This document shows positions 20,358 to 28,271 of a DNA stretch of 64,000 nt, one piece after another. The stretch comes from Shewanella salipaludis (GTDB taxonomy: Bacteria > Pseudomonadota > Gammaproteobacteria > Enterobacterales > Shewanellaceae): NCBI RefSeq assembly GCF_012911865.1, contig NZ_JAAXYH010000015.1, positions 1-64,000 of the forward strand, given 5' to 3'. Position numbers and translations under genes: made by a program. Within the stretch, counting starts at the first letter, position 1. Each line of letters starts with the position of its first letter. The notes beneath the pieces were generated by a model. It saw only the letters and a list, made by a program, of their open reading frames with translations, was not told the DNA's origin and did no database searches.

Positions 20358-22061
20358 TTAAAAATTTAACCTGACAGAGAAATCGATTTCCTGCTGCTTT
20401 TGCTGCAGAAAATCCGGCACTCTGAGTGCTCTGGCATAAGAGGCAGTAATGCTAAGGTTGTGATCGAACAGCTTGACACCAACAACGGAGCCGGCAACCC
20501 ACTCCCAGTGTCTGTGCGGATATTCGGGTAAATTAGACAAGCCGACATCCAGCCCAAGGAAATACTGCAGCTGGTTCAAGACAGGCCAGTCCATTTGTAA
20601 CGGTAGACTGATATCATTTCTGAGGTAACCACCTTTATAACCAAACAAGCTACTTTGCGATAAACCCCTTACGGAATAACGTCCGCCGACGGTCAGTCCT
20701 TCAGACGCAAGGATCACCTTAGGGGAATACAGCAATTCAGCTGAGGCGGCATATAACAGAGATTGCCCGCCCAGCTCAATATTGGTGTTAATCCCAAGGT
20801 TCAATTGGTACTTGGTAAACTGAAAATCATCCTCGGCTTCAACCAACTGCCGTTTAGCATCAAACCAAGGCACACTTTTAAGAATGTGGGCATTGAGGTT
20901 AAGAGTGCTCAGTGGCATAAAATAACGATAACCGGCCGTCAGGTCCCAGACATATAAGGTTCTGGAAGACGTTTCCAGAAAGATGTCTTCAATGTAATTT
21001 TTACTTTCTTTGCGGGTAAAACCGACGCTCAGGTCCAGCTTGCCCGTTTGGCTGCGATACAGATTACGGCCAAGTTGCACACCGCTGATTAAGGAGGAAC
21101 CAGAAATAGAAAAATCAATGACATTGCCTACGACAGTTTGCTCATAAGCGTAATAATTATTAGTCAGTGAAAACAGCCAGTATCCGGCCGGCAATGACCA
21201 TGACGCGGCATAACTGCGGGACTCTGCATGCGGTAATTCGTGCTCACCAATATTGGTTGATGCAGATATAAAGCCGGTATCGTTCAGACCAAACACATTA
21301 TCAAATACTAGATTACCGTCCAGCTGATATTCGCCGGTACTTGCCACACCGTTATTGTTCAGTCCCAGTGAACCGCGCCAAGGCCTTACGGCCTGATTGG
21401 CAATGGCAACCAGGGTGTCGCCTTGCTCCGACCCGGGATTCAGATCGACCCTGGCATTGTTTTGCCCCACACTATTGAGATTTTCAATGCCATGCTCAAG
21501 CGCACGGATACTCAGCACTTCCCCTGGACGCGCCGGAAAAGCCCAATTCAGCTGCTGCTGATTAATGCTGCCGTCAACGGAGTAAAAGCCTTCGATAACA
21601 CCTTCAATGACAACGAGATCCAAAACGCCATCAGATAAATCTTGCGGGGCAATATAGGCACGACTGGTGATATAGCCTTGTTCAAGGTACAGATTAGAGA
21701 TAGCAGCAACCAAGGCATTAATATGTGCCAGTCCGAGACACTGCCCGACAAAAGGCTCAGTAACCTGAGCTATTACTTTCGGGCCTAGCTTATGGCTGCC
21801 TTGTACACTAATGGTAGTAATATCAAAACACTGCTCTGCATTTTCAAGTGCAGCGAAATCAGTAATAACAGACTCAGGACGTTGCAAGCGCACGTCCGGG
21901 CGCTGTTGCAGTGGTGCTATTTGCTGCTCCAGCCGATCCAGCCCCTGTTTGAGCAGCTTTTCGTGTTCGGACAGGTTTTGCGCCTGCGCGTCTGACCCCG
22001 CCACACATAATAGCGTGAGTATCATCCCGACATTCAAGCGCCAGGCTTTTGTTAAGTACAT
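20358..22061 (-). CDS. TpsB/FhaC-family outer-membrane transporter for the TpsA exoprotein
   Basis: An Omp85-superfamily partner that threads the TPS exoprotein across the outer membrane. With the start at 22061 (567 aa) the protein begins with a signal peptide ending near AQAQ (residue 28). It continues with an alpha-helix/linker, POTRA 1 (about 75-145, closing with ITSRAYIAPQDLSDG), POTRA 2 (about 150-225) and a C-terminal beta-barrel. The conserved loop-6 motif appears as VRGL at about 464, and the protein ends in Phe as outer-membrane barrels do. An ATG 36 bases further upstream (22097) is in frame but lacks a ribosome site; GGGAAG precedes 22061 at rather long spacing. tpsA follows after 16 bases, so the two form one operon under the c-di-GMP riboswitch. 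Confidence 0.95.
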   Translation of the reverse strand: MYLTKAWRLNVGMILTLLCVAGSDAQAQNLSEHEKLLKQGLDRLEQQIAPLQQRPDVRLQRPESVITDFAALENAEQCFDITTISVQGSHKLGPKVIAQVTEPFVGQCLGLAHINALVAAISNLYLEQGYITSRAYIAPQDLSDGVLDLVVIEGVIEGFYSVDGSINQQQLNWAFPARPGEVLSIRALEHGIENLNSVGQNNARVDLNPGSEQGDTLVAIANQAVRPWRGSLGLNNNGVASTGEYQLDGNLVFDNVFGLNDTGFISASTNIGEHELPHAESRSYAASWSLPAGYWLFSLTNNYYAYEQTVVGNVIDFSISGSSLISGVQLGRNLYRSQTGKLDLSVGFTRKESKNYIEDIFLETSSRTLYVWDLTAGYRYFMPLSTLNLNAHILKSVPWFDAKRQLVEAEDDFQFTKYQLNLGINTNIELGGQSLLYAASAELLYSPKVILASEGLTVGGRYSVRGLSQSSLFGYKGGYLRNDISLPLQMDWPVLNQLQYFLGLDVGLSNLPEYPHRHWEWVAGSVVGVKLFDHNLSITASYARALRVPDFLQQKQQEIDFSVRLNF

Positions 22062-22177
22062 CACCGCAACATCTTCCCAGTGCTTTATCACACTCATGCC
22101 GACACAGCCGACGCCTAAATATTTACCGGCAAACAGCAGTGCGCTATTGCCGGTCCGGACTCAGGCAAACAATATAG

Positions 22178-22226
22178 AAAAGTGCAATGGTGTACTGCTG
22201 CGAAATTGCAGCGAGGGAGAAGTACA
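22178..22226 (-). terminator. Candidate riboswitch-controlled terminator/expression platform
   Basis: On the minus strand TGTACT (22226-22221) can pair with AGTACA (22196-22191), enclosing a second perfect stem GCTGC/GCAGC around an AATTTC loop. CTTTTCT follows about 6 bases later. The same TGTACT lies within ATGTACTT (22227-22220), which is also complementary to AAGTACAT (22273-22266) in the 3' half of the aptamer. The two pairings exclude each other, which is the logic of a transcriptional switch. The uridine run is interrupted and short, so intrinsic termination is plausible but not certain. Confidence 0.5.
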
Positions 22227-22250
22227 TCAAACAAATGCGACTAAGCTAAT

Positions 22251-22335
22251 GCAACCACTGCCATCATGTACTTTTCATTGAAAAGTTGTTAGACCAGCGG
22301 CTTTGCGTCCTGCCCTTTCGGTACAGTTTGCCCTT
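22251..22335 (-). ncRNA. Class I cyclic-di-GMP riboswitch (GEMM-I) upstream of tpsBA
   Basis: Read on the minus strand, the element shows the GEMM-I hallmarks in order: AGGGCAAAC; a hairpin CTG..CC-GAAA-GG..CAG with a GNRA tetraloop; the invariant GACGCAAAGCC; a GTCTAA receptor-like segment; a variable hairpin CTTTT-CAATG-AAAAG; and the closing ATGATGGCAGTGGTTGC, close to the usual ATGATAGCCGGGTTGCC. It sits about 190 bases before the tpsB start and nothing else lies between. A weak promoter candidate is TATACC at 22392-22397 (minus), placing the transcript start near 22385. In this family c-di-GMP binding controls termination or translation of the downstream gene. Here that gene pair is an adhesin system, matching the usual link between c-di-GMP and attachment. 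Confidence 0.92.
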
Positions 22336-22439
22336 TAATTTTTAACAGTAACAACTATCCTGACACAGGAGGAAGATCTGAAGATGCGCAAGGTATACAA
22401 GTAATTGCATATTTACAAGTTATTTTTTCGCCAACCTTG

Positions 22440-22451
22440 TAACAATTGTTA
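22440..22451. promoter_or_regulatory. Palindrome TAACAATTGTTA upstream of the tpsBA promoter
   Basis: A perfect 12-bp palindrome about 45 bases upstream of the candidate -10 of the riboswitch transcript. The location suits an activator or repressor site. No specific regulator is recognised, and short AT-rich palindromes also occur by chance. The rest of 22452-22850 is AT-rich and shows no gene or RNA that I can recognise. Confidence 0.3.
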
Positions 22452-22852
22452 TAAATAAAAGCGCTAAGTGATGATAATTTGCCAATAAAGAACCCAGAGA
22501 CCACAGAGGGCTAAAACATCGGAAACTGCGCCAAGAATATTGTGTAGGACTGCCCGGTCCGCCTTTATCTAAACTTAACCCTGCTTAACTATTTCTGTGA
22601 TTTCAGGTAAAAATCACTGATTAAAGTGCTTTGCGATAGGCCTGTATTAAAGAGCACTCCTAATTGAGTATTGTGATGCTAAAGTCATGTACCAACAAAT
22701 ACAGCGCAGCCAGCAACGAGTGGTCACTATAGGTTACCATCTAAAACTTACGAGTTTGGCGATTAAGCCCTGACGCCTCATACCGTCACAGATAGTCTTC
22801 ACATTAACCTAATGGAGAAAAAGGGGCATATATGGCCACCTTGTGTTAACAG

Positions 22853-22961
22853 AAGTAACGCCATTTTTTGTTCAAACCCGTTCATGTCGCCCGCTGGCTC
22901 GCGAGTTCACCCCACGAGCGGGAACGTCCCCAAAGGCTGCCCCTCCATTGCGGCGTTAGGC
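22853..22961 (+). other. Integron attC-like imperfect palindrome (lone)
   Basis: The outer arms are complementary: TAACGCC (22856-22862) against GGCGTTA (22952-22958). The right end forms GTTAGGC (22955-22961), the canonical attC R' core. The inner arms CGTTC...CCCGCT..CTCG and CGAGCGGGAACG also pair with bulges, giving the folded-hairpin layout of attC sites. The left core keeps AAC but does not match RYYYAAC well. There is no integrase and no second site, so this would be an orphan or relic. Confidence 0.4.
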
Positions 22962-23047
22962 GACGCCTCGATGCATTGCTTCAGCTATGCTGAGAAAATT
23001 GTCATAGACTTGATGATACGAGTAACCGCGTCACCAAGGGGCATGAA

Positions 23048-23464
23048 ATGAGTGCAATGTTAGAACAGGCCAGGCAGTTCTTTGAGGCATGTGAAACGGG
23101 TCAGGGTTGGGAGGTGTGCAAGGCTTATTGCCACCCGAATGCGAGCTTCTCGGCACAAGCGGCAGCCTTGGCCGATATCGACAGCCTGCAAGGTTATACC
23201 GAATGGACGAAGAACATACTCACACCCATACCGGATGGGCATTACGAACTGCGCTGCTTTGCCGAAGATAAAGAACGCCATTATGTTATCGCTTACGCCA
23301 TATTTCATGGCACCCAAACCGGCCAGGGTGGCCCGGGTGAGCCTACAGGTAACACCATAGCAGCCGACTATGTGTACGCCATGCAATTCGAAGGCAACCT
23401 CATTCGCCACATGACCAAGATCTGGAATGATGCCGTCAGTCTGCAGCAGTTGGGGTGGGCATAG
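23048..23464 (+). CDS. SnoaL-like / NTF2-fold protein (138 aa)
   Basis: A small soluble alpha+beta protein resembling the SnoaL-like polyketide-cyclase / nuclear transport factor 2 superfamily. Features are an N-terminal helix with FFEACETGQGW, a core with YTEWTKNILTPIPDGHYELRC, and a C-terminal strand pair ending HMTKIWND. The start is supported by AAGGGG 6 bases upstream. Substrate and reaction cannot be deduced; family members range from isomerases and dehydratases to non-catalytic binding folds. It is monocistronic, follows the attC-like element by about 90 bases, and converges on exeM. The attC neighbour hints that it may once have been, or followed, a cassette, but its composition is not obviously foreign. 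Confidence 0.8.
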   Translation: MSAMLEQARQFFEACETGQGWEVCKAYCHPNASFSAQAAALADIDSLQGYTEWTKNILTPIPDGHYELRCFAEDKERHYVIAYAIFHGTQTGQGGPGEPTGNTIAADYVYAMQFEGNLIRHMTKIWNDAVSLQQLGWA

Positions 23465-23539
23465 TGCGAGTGGGTCCGAAAGCGCCTGAAAAGCGCATGA
23501 ACGGCCGGGTGGAGCAGATATCTGAGTGGTAGCTTTCGG

Positions 23540-23572
23540 CTAAAAAGCTGCCATGGAAACCCATGGCAGCTT
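23540..23572 (-). terminator. Intrinsic terminator downstream of exeM
   Basis: A perfect 12-bp inverted repeat, AAGCTGCCATGG (23545-23556) and CCATGGCAGCTT (23561-23572), with loop AAAC. On the minus strand it is followed by TTTTTA, giving a terminator about 70 bases after the exeM stop. It can also stop transcripts from the convergent SnoaL-like gene, though with no uridine run on that strand. Confidence 0.8.
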
Positions 23573-23639
23573 GGTTCAGCATGTCAGCTCGGCGCGGTTG
23601 CCGATCCTGTCAGTCGCCGCGCCTGAACCTAACCGGCCG

Positions 23640-26252
23640 TTAGCGGCGACGGCGCTGCAACCCCAGCAGAGACAGCAACATGAGTCCGAAGGCACCCAGG
23701 GCGCCGCCATTGTTGCTCGCTTCAGGAGCAGGTTCCACAGGGTCGACGGGAGCCGGGTAACTCAAGGCCAAGATCACAGGGTCATGATCCGAAGCCGAGA
23801 AGGCGTTGGCCGATTTTTCCAGGCTGCCTGTGTATTTACCCGAATATTCGAACAGGTTGGATTCCACCGCATTGATATGCCAGTCCTCGATATCCACCAG
23901 CCTCGCCGCCAGACTGGTATTGCCCAGGGCATGGTCCAGGTTACCCAATTCGCCGTTATAGCTGTAGGAATAGGTATCGACACCGTGTGCCTGGGTGTTG
24001 AGATTGACCAGGCCGAAGCCCTTGTCAATCTTGCTGCCCTGGCGCTCGAATACCTTACCGTCCAGCGTGGTCCAGGAGGCCGTCATTATGTCGCGGTCCG
24101 ATTTGGCGGCGTCGAAATCTGTCAGTACCCGGATAGGATCTTCCAGGCCATAGGAGTTCATGTCGCCAATCACCAGCAGATCGCCTTGTACATCCTTGAG
24201 CGCATCGCCTATGACCTTGGCCGCCGACACGCGGAAGGCATTACACTTGCCCTGCATATCCGCGGGATCTGTCTTGTCTTCGAAATTCTGCCAGTCCTCA
24301 ACACAGCCCGAACCCTTGGACTTCAAGTGGTTCACCACGACGGTTAGACGCTCGTCATAAATCTTGAAGCTTTGTGCCAGGCTGTGGCGTTGGTACTTGT
24401 CATACGCCGGGCTGGTTTCGAGCTTGTCATCCTTTTCCCGGCTGGCCACGCCGGCGCCGGCGTGCTGCTCAGGGGTGGCTATCACCCTGGCGGCGCCATC
24501 CAGGCTCACCCGCGCCGCACGATACAGCATGCCGACAGTGATGGCATCCGAGCCGAAATATTTGCCATCGAATTTATCTTCATCGGCGATCTCGACGAAG
24601 CTATAGGCCTCATCGGCAGTCAGTTCGGCATTCAGGGCATCGAGCAGATTCTGAATGGCACTGTCGGCGCCGAAACCATTGTTGCCAATCTCCATCAGGC
24701 CGACGATATCGGCGTTCATGGCCGTGATGGCGCCGACTATCTTGGCGCGCTGCAGCAACATGTCCGCTTCTGTCAGGGCGCCCCGGTTATCACCGGATGG
24801 ATTGGCCGCGCCACCGACCACATCGTTGAAGAAGTTCAGTACGTTGAAACTGGCAACCCGGATATCGCCCTTGGTCGCTATCTCAGGGGCCGAGGTTCTG
24901 TCATGGGTGCGGAGGAAATCACCCGCGGTGATGCTGTTGGTCGCCACCAGGCGATAGGCACCATAGCTGTAGCCGATCATACCTTGCAGATTGGTCAGTT
25001 GATCGCCGACACGGATATAGCCGGTTTCCGCATTAAAATCGGGGAAGTAGGGCACTACGCCGGCGGCGGCCTCATGGTCGGACTCGACGAAGAGCTGGTT
25101 CACGCCGTTGGCTTTGGCCAGGGCCAGGGCTGCGTCTGACATGGCAGGATACATCTGGGTCGGCTTCATCAGCGGAGCCTGGTATGACAACAGCAGGTTG
25201 TTTCTGCCGGCGGCATAATCGAAGCTGAAGCTGCGACTGACCTTCATGTCGCTGCCGGCATCCAGCATGATCTTCATGCCTTCGTAGCGCTCCAGCGCCT
25301 GCGCCAGGGTTTCGCCATCGGCAACATAGAAGGCCGCCGGGGCGGGAGCCTGGGTCGTGGCACCAACCTCAAACTTCTTGTCTGCCTTTATGTCTATCTG
25401 GGTCAGACCATAGTATTCCTTGACCTTGCCCTGGACGCAGACTTCCACGCCAGGCTGGATCGCCTCGGGAGCGGCCTCACCCAGGAACACGAACACCCCG
25501 TCCGAGGTGAAGGGAGAATTGTCACCCTGGAGATCCTGCAGGTAGAAACCCTTGAACAGGCTGTCGCCGCGGGCCGTAACCACACCGCGAACCGTGACTT
25601 CGGCATCGGACTCGAAACTTCCCGCCGGCACCAGGGGGCTGGACTCACCGGCGCCCTGCACTTCATAGATGGGCACCAGCTGCGCGCCGCTGCAGCTGAA
25701 CAAGGGCGTTTCCGGTTCGGCGGCAAAGGTTAAACTGCCCAGGCCCGAGAAGCTGTCCTTGGCCACTGTGTCCCATTTCGCCGGGGCGAAAACCGTGTCA
25801 GGTGTCAAGGCATCCAGCTTGCGCCGAAAACCTGTGTCCTGGCCCCATCCCGCCGGAGTCGGCACTTCACCCAAGATGTCGACCACCACATCATCTTTCA
25901 CCAAGGCAACGGCATCACCGCCATTGAAATATAAATCACCCGTCATGGAGTCGACGCCGGCGGCCAGGGTAATGGCGGCGCTCGGATGCAGTATCACCTT
26001 GGTGGACCCGGCCGCGATTTGCTGACCGTCGAGTGTCACCATATCGAGTGAGGTGCTGGCGCCGTCTTTATAACGCACCAATTTATAACCTGTTAAATCG
26101 ACAGCGGCAGCGCCGCTATTATAGAGTTCGATCGCCTTATTATTTGAGCTGCCTTCGACATACTCGCTGATCATCACATCGGCACTTGCCATCATAGGCA
26201 AAGCGGCGGCTACTGCCAGCGAAATAGCCGTCAGCTTGTTAACATGTTCCAT
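23640..26252 (-). CDS. exeM: Secreted endonuclease/exonuclease/phosphatase-family nuclease with GlyGly-CTERM tail
   Basis: An 870-aa secreted DNase of the ExeM type. Residues 1-24 are a signal peptide (cleavage after MASA). A lamin-tail-like domain follows (about 25-140, ISEYVEGSSNNKAIELYN), then an OB-fold-like region (about 200-430). An endonuclease/exonuclease/phosphatase domain begins near 465 (VASFNVLNFF) and contains GDMNSYGLEDP (about 696) and the terminal SDHDPVIL (about 819). The C-terminus has a Pro/Glu linker, NNGGALGAFG, a hydrophobic helix and QRRRR: a GlyGly-CTERM signal processed by rhombosortase in type II-secreting bacteria. In Shewanella oneidensis the homologue degrades extracellular DNA and affects biofilm. 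The gene stands alone with its own terminator. Confidence 0.93.
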   Translation of the reverse strand: MEHVNKLTAISLAVAAALPMMASADVMISEYVEGSSNNKAIELYNSGAAAVDLTGYKLVRYKDGASTSLDMVTLDGQQIAAGSTKVILHPSAAITLAAGVDSMTGDLYFNGGDAVALVKDDVVVDILGEVPTPAGWGQDTGFRRKLDALTPDTVFAPAKWDTVAKDSFSGLGSLTFAAEPETPLFSCSGAQLVPIYEVQGAGESSPLVPAGSFESDAEVTVRGVVTARGDSLFKGFYLQDLQGDNSPFTSDGVFVFLGEAAPEAIQPGVEVCVQGKVKEYYGLTQIDIKADKKFEVGATTQAPAPAAFYVADGETLAQALERYEGMKIMLDAGSDMKVSRSFSFDYAAGRNNLLLSYQAPLMKPTQMYPAMSDAALALAKANGVNQLFVESDHEAAAGVVPYFPDFNAETGYIRVGDQLTNLQGMIGYSYGAYRLVATNSITAGDFLRTHDRTSAPEIATKGDIRVASFNVLNFFNDVVGGAANPSGDNRGALTEADMLLQRAKIVGAITAMNADIVGLMEIGNNGFGADSAIQNLLDALNAELTADEAYSFVEIADEDKFDGKYFGSDAITVGMLYRAARVSLDGAARVIATPEQHAGAGVASREKDDKLETSPAYDKYQRHSLAQSFKIYDERLTVVVNHLKSKGSGCVEDWQNFEDKTDPADMQGKCNAFRVSAAKVIGDALKDVQGDLLVIGDMNSYGLEDPIRVLTDFDAAKSDRDIMTASWTTLDGKVFERQGSKIDKGFGLVNLNTQAHGVDTYSYSYNGELGNLDHALGNTSLAARLVDIEDWHINAVESNLFEYSGKYTGSLEKSANAFSASDHDPVILALSYPAPVDPVEPAPEASNNGGALGAFGLMLLSLLGLQRRRR

Positions 26253-26279
26253 TTTCCAACCCCATTATTATAATATTCG

Positions 26280-26297
26280 CGTTAACTATTATTAACG
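26280..26297. promoter_or_regulatory. Inverted repeat CGTTAA-N6-TTAACG in the exeM promoter region
   Basis: A 6-bp perfect inverted repeat with a 6-bp spacer centred about 36 bases upstream of the exeM ATG and next to a TATAAT-like hexamer on the minus strand. It could be an operator. The regulator is unknown. The remainder of 26298-26860 has no recognisable gene; it is AT-rich, becoming GC-rich from about 26740. Confidence 0.35.
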
Positions 26298-26863
26298 TGC
26301 GCGGGATTGTCCCAGAGATGCAACCCGAAAAGAAGCAGCCCCAACGACAGCTTTCGAACGATCAAAACACTATGCTACTGATATTAAACAACAAGATTGT
26401 TCTCCCATGAAAACGGTCTAGCGGGTCACATTGCCCAAGCCCAGATGAGACAAGCATAAACAGAAAACAAATACCAAGATCAAGCCTGGCTGAAAGGATA
26501 TTTCAAACAAGGCACACCAGATATTATTTTTATATGAGATGAATCGATTGATGATATTTCAGACTGGAATATAGCGCATGACAAACTGTATATTGAGGCG
26601 GCTGTTTTCCAATATTCGCGATTAAGGTTATTTAGGCAGTCTAGAACTGAGCCTTCAGGCGAATAAAAAATGTCGATTAAAAGGCAACAGCAAAATGGCC
26701 GGCAAAGATCATAGATAGCAATGCGTATCCCCTACCAGAGCTACTCGCCAATTTAAGCAATGCTTCCCTGGAGATAGGCAAGCCGGCTTATGGCGACTGC
26801 CGGGCAGAGCCGACACCTTGAACCGCCGCCCGAGTCGCTACCGGCGCAGGCATGGCTCAATAT

Positions 26864-26923
26864 ATTCAAAACTCAGTACATTCAAAACTCAAGATATTCA
26901 AAACTCAACGCATTCAAAAATAG
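26864..26923. repeat. 16-bp tandem repeat (ATTCAAAACTCA + 4), 3.75 copies
   Basis: ATTCAAAACTCA recurs at 26864, 26880 and 26896, and a decayed copy (ATTCAAAAATAG) starts at 26912, all at exact 16-bp spacing with variable 4-bp linkers. The array ends about 80 bases before the yeiH start. The period is about one and a half helical turns. It may be an iterated regulator-binding site or simple slippage. Confidence 0.85.
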
Positions 26924-27003
26924 TGACTAGCTGAATAAGTTCAATTGATTTCATTGAATCTTCATGACGCCTTATACTTATGCCTCATTCCTGAGGCCTG
27001 TAT

Positions 27004-27954
27004 ATGACAAGTTACATCCGCCACTTCCGCGACACCCGGCTTACATCCTGGCTATTTATCCTGATCGGACTCCTATGCCTGACGCCCGTGATCTCATCGC
27101 CCATGGCGCTGGTGCTGGGGTTCAGCCTGGCGAGCCTGGGTTGGGTGCCGGAGCAGTGGCCGATAGCCACCCTGACCAAGAAGCTGCTGGCCTATTCTAT
27201 CGTGGGCCTGGGATTCGGCATCCAGCTGCAAACGGCAATAGCCATCAGCCTGGATAACCTGGGGCTCATCTTAGGCTCTATCCTATGCACCCTGGCGCTG
27301 GGCTCCCTGCTGACCCGACTGCTGAAACTGGATATCAAGACCGGCCACCTTATCGCCTGCGGCACGGCTATTTGTGGTGGCAGCGCCATCGCGGCAGTGG
27401 CACCGGCCGTCGGGGCTCGCAGCGAACAGACGGCGCTGGCACTGGCCTGCGTGTTTATCCTCAATTCTGTCGCCTTGTTTGTATTCCCGGCCATAGGCCA
27501 CCTGTTGCAGCTGAGCCAATATGAGTTCGGCGTCTGGAGTGCCATCGCCATCCACGATACCTCATCCGTGGTGGGCGCCGCCTCGGCCTATGGCGATGAA
27601 GCCCTGACGACGGCAACCACCATCAAGCTCGCCAGAGCCCTGTGGATAGTGCCTGTCGCCCTGTTGAGCGCCCTCGTATTTGGCGGCAGCAGCCGCAAGA
27701 TAGCTGTGCCTTACTTCATTCTCTTTTATTGTGCGGCGATCGCCATGGCCCAGCTCTTTCCCCAGGGACAGGTGTGGTACCAATTGGCATTCGACCTGTC
27801 CAAGCGGATGCTGGTCTTGTGTTTGTTTCTGATAGGTGCCGGGATCACGGCTCGGAAGATGCGGGCCAACGGGCCCAAACCTTTGTTGCTCGGCGTGCTC
27901 TTATGGTTGGCCATAGGCAGTGGCTCGCTGCTCTATATTCTCTATTGGCATTAA
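27004..27954 (+). CDS. yeiH: YeiH-family inner-membrane transporter (putative sulfate exporter family)
   Basis: A 316-aa polytopic membrane protein of the YeiH/UPF0324 family with about nine or ten hydrophobic segments. The central block [19 protein letters not shown] (about 118-136) and [21 protein letters not shown] (about 181-201) are characteristic of the family. Members are annotated as putative sulfate exporters; in enterobacteria yeiH neighbours a LysR regulator, which is absent here. Length is close to the family norm. It is monocistronic and preceded by the 16-bp repeat array and a possible promoter (TTCATT, 17 bases, TATACT near 26980). Substrate is not provable from sequence. Confidence 0.9.
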   Translation: MTSYIRHFRDTRLTSWLFILIGLLCLTPVISSPMALVLGFSLASLGWVPEQWPIATLTKKLLAYSIVGLGFGIQLQTAIAISLDNLGLILGSILCTLALGSLLTRLLKLDIKTGHLIACGTAICGGSAIAAVAPAVGARSEQTALALACVFILNSVALFVFPAIGHLLQLSQYEFGVWSAIAIHDTSSVVGAASAYGDEALTTATTIKLARALWIVPVALLSALVFGGSSRKIAVPYFILFYCAAIAMAQLFPQGQVWYQLAFDLSKRMLVLCLFLIGAGITARKMRANGPKPLLLGVLLWLAIGSGSLLYILYWH

Positions 27955-28010
27955 GATGCCTGAGCCCAGGCGCGATTCAGGGGCGATGGGAAGGAGCTGG
28001 GGCATGAAGA

Positions 28011-28169
28011 CTAGTGTGTTTTTTGAGACGAGTTTCTCTGGCCGCCCAGCACCAACCAGAGCAGACAGCCGAAGGCAGCCAATTCTATGACTGAACGCAG
28101 CAGGCCCGAGGTCTGGGTCGAAGCCAACAAGGCCCCCAGGCAGGATGAGATGATTAACCACTTTTTCAA
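28011..28169 (-). CDS. Possible small hydrophobic protein (52 aa, TTG start)
   Basis: The minus strand has a short frame starting at TTG with GGAG 7 bases upstream, immediately after an in-frame TGA. The product begins with two lysines and has two hydrophobic segments (about residues 4-16 and 28-43), ending in a polar QRNSSQKTH tail. It could be a small membrane protein, lying about 100 bases downstream of the PqiA-like gene on the same strand. A competing frame over the same bases (27901-28182) reads into yeiH antisense and looks like a shadow. I recognise no family, and the call rests only on the ribosome site and hydrophobic pattern. Confidence 0.35.
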   Translation of the reverse strand: MKKWLIISSCLGALLASTQTSGLLRSVIELAAFGCLLWLVLGGQRNSSQKTH

Positions 28170-28271
28170 TAACTTGCTCCACTGAGATACTCAGGGAGTA
28201 TTATTGGGCAGTTCCTGGCTCGCCACCAATATCGATTTCCACTAACAAATAGCCATAAGGGCTAAGCCGGC

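Noticed and set aside
22812..23051. A 79-codon plus-strand frame before the SnoaL-like gene
   Set aside because: Runs across the attC-like palindrome, has no clear function and ends overlapping the SnoaL-like start; treated as non-coding.
24372..25139. A 255-codon plus-strand frame opposite exeM
   Set aside because: Exact antisense of a well-supported nuclease domain; no start signal.
26760..26860. GC-rich stretch before the yeiH repeats, with GGAGATA resembling part of the HD-GYP leader
   Set aside because: The shared string is too short, the surrounding bases cannot be aligned, and no known riboswitch core is present.
27901..28182. A 93-codon minus-strand frame covering the end of yeiH
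   Set aside because: Ends inside yeiH antisense and lacks hydrophobic or domain features; the alternative 52-codon frame in another phase is more plausible.
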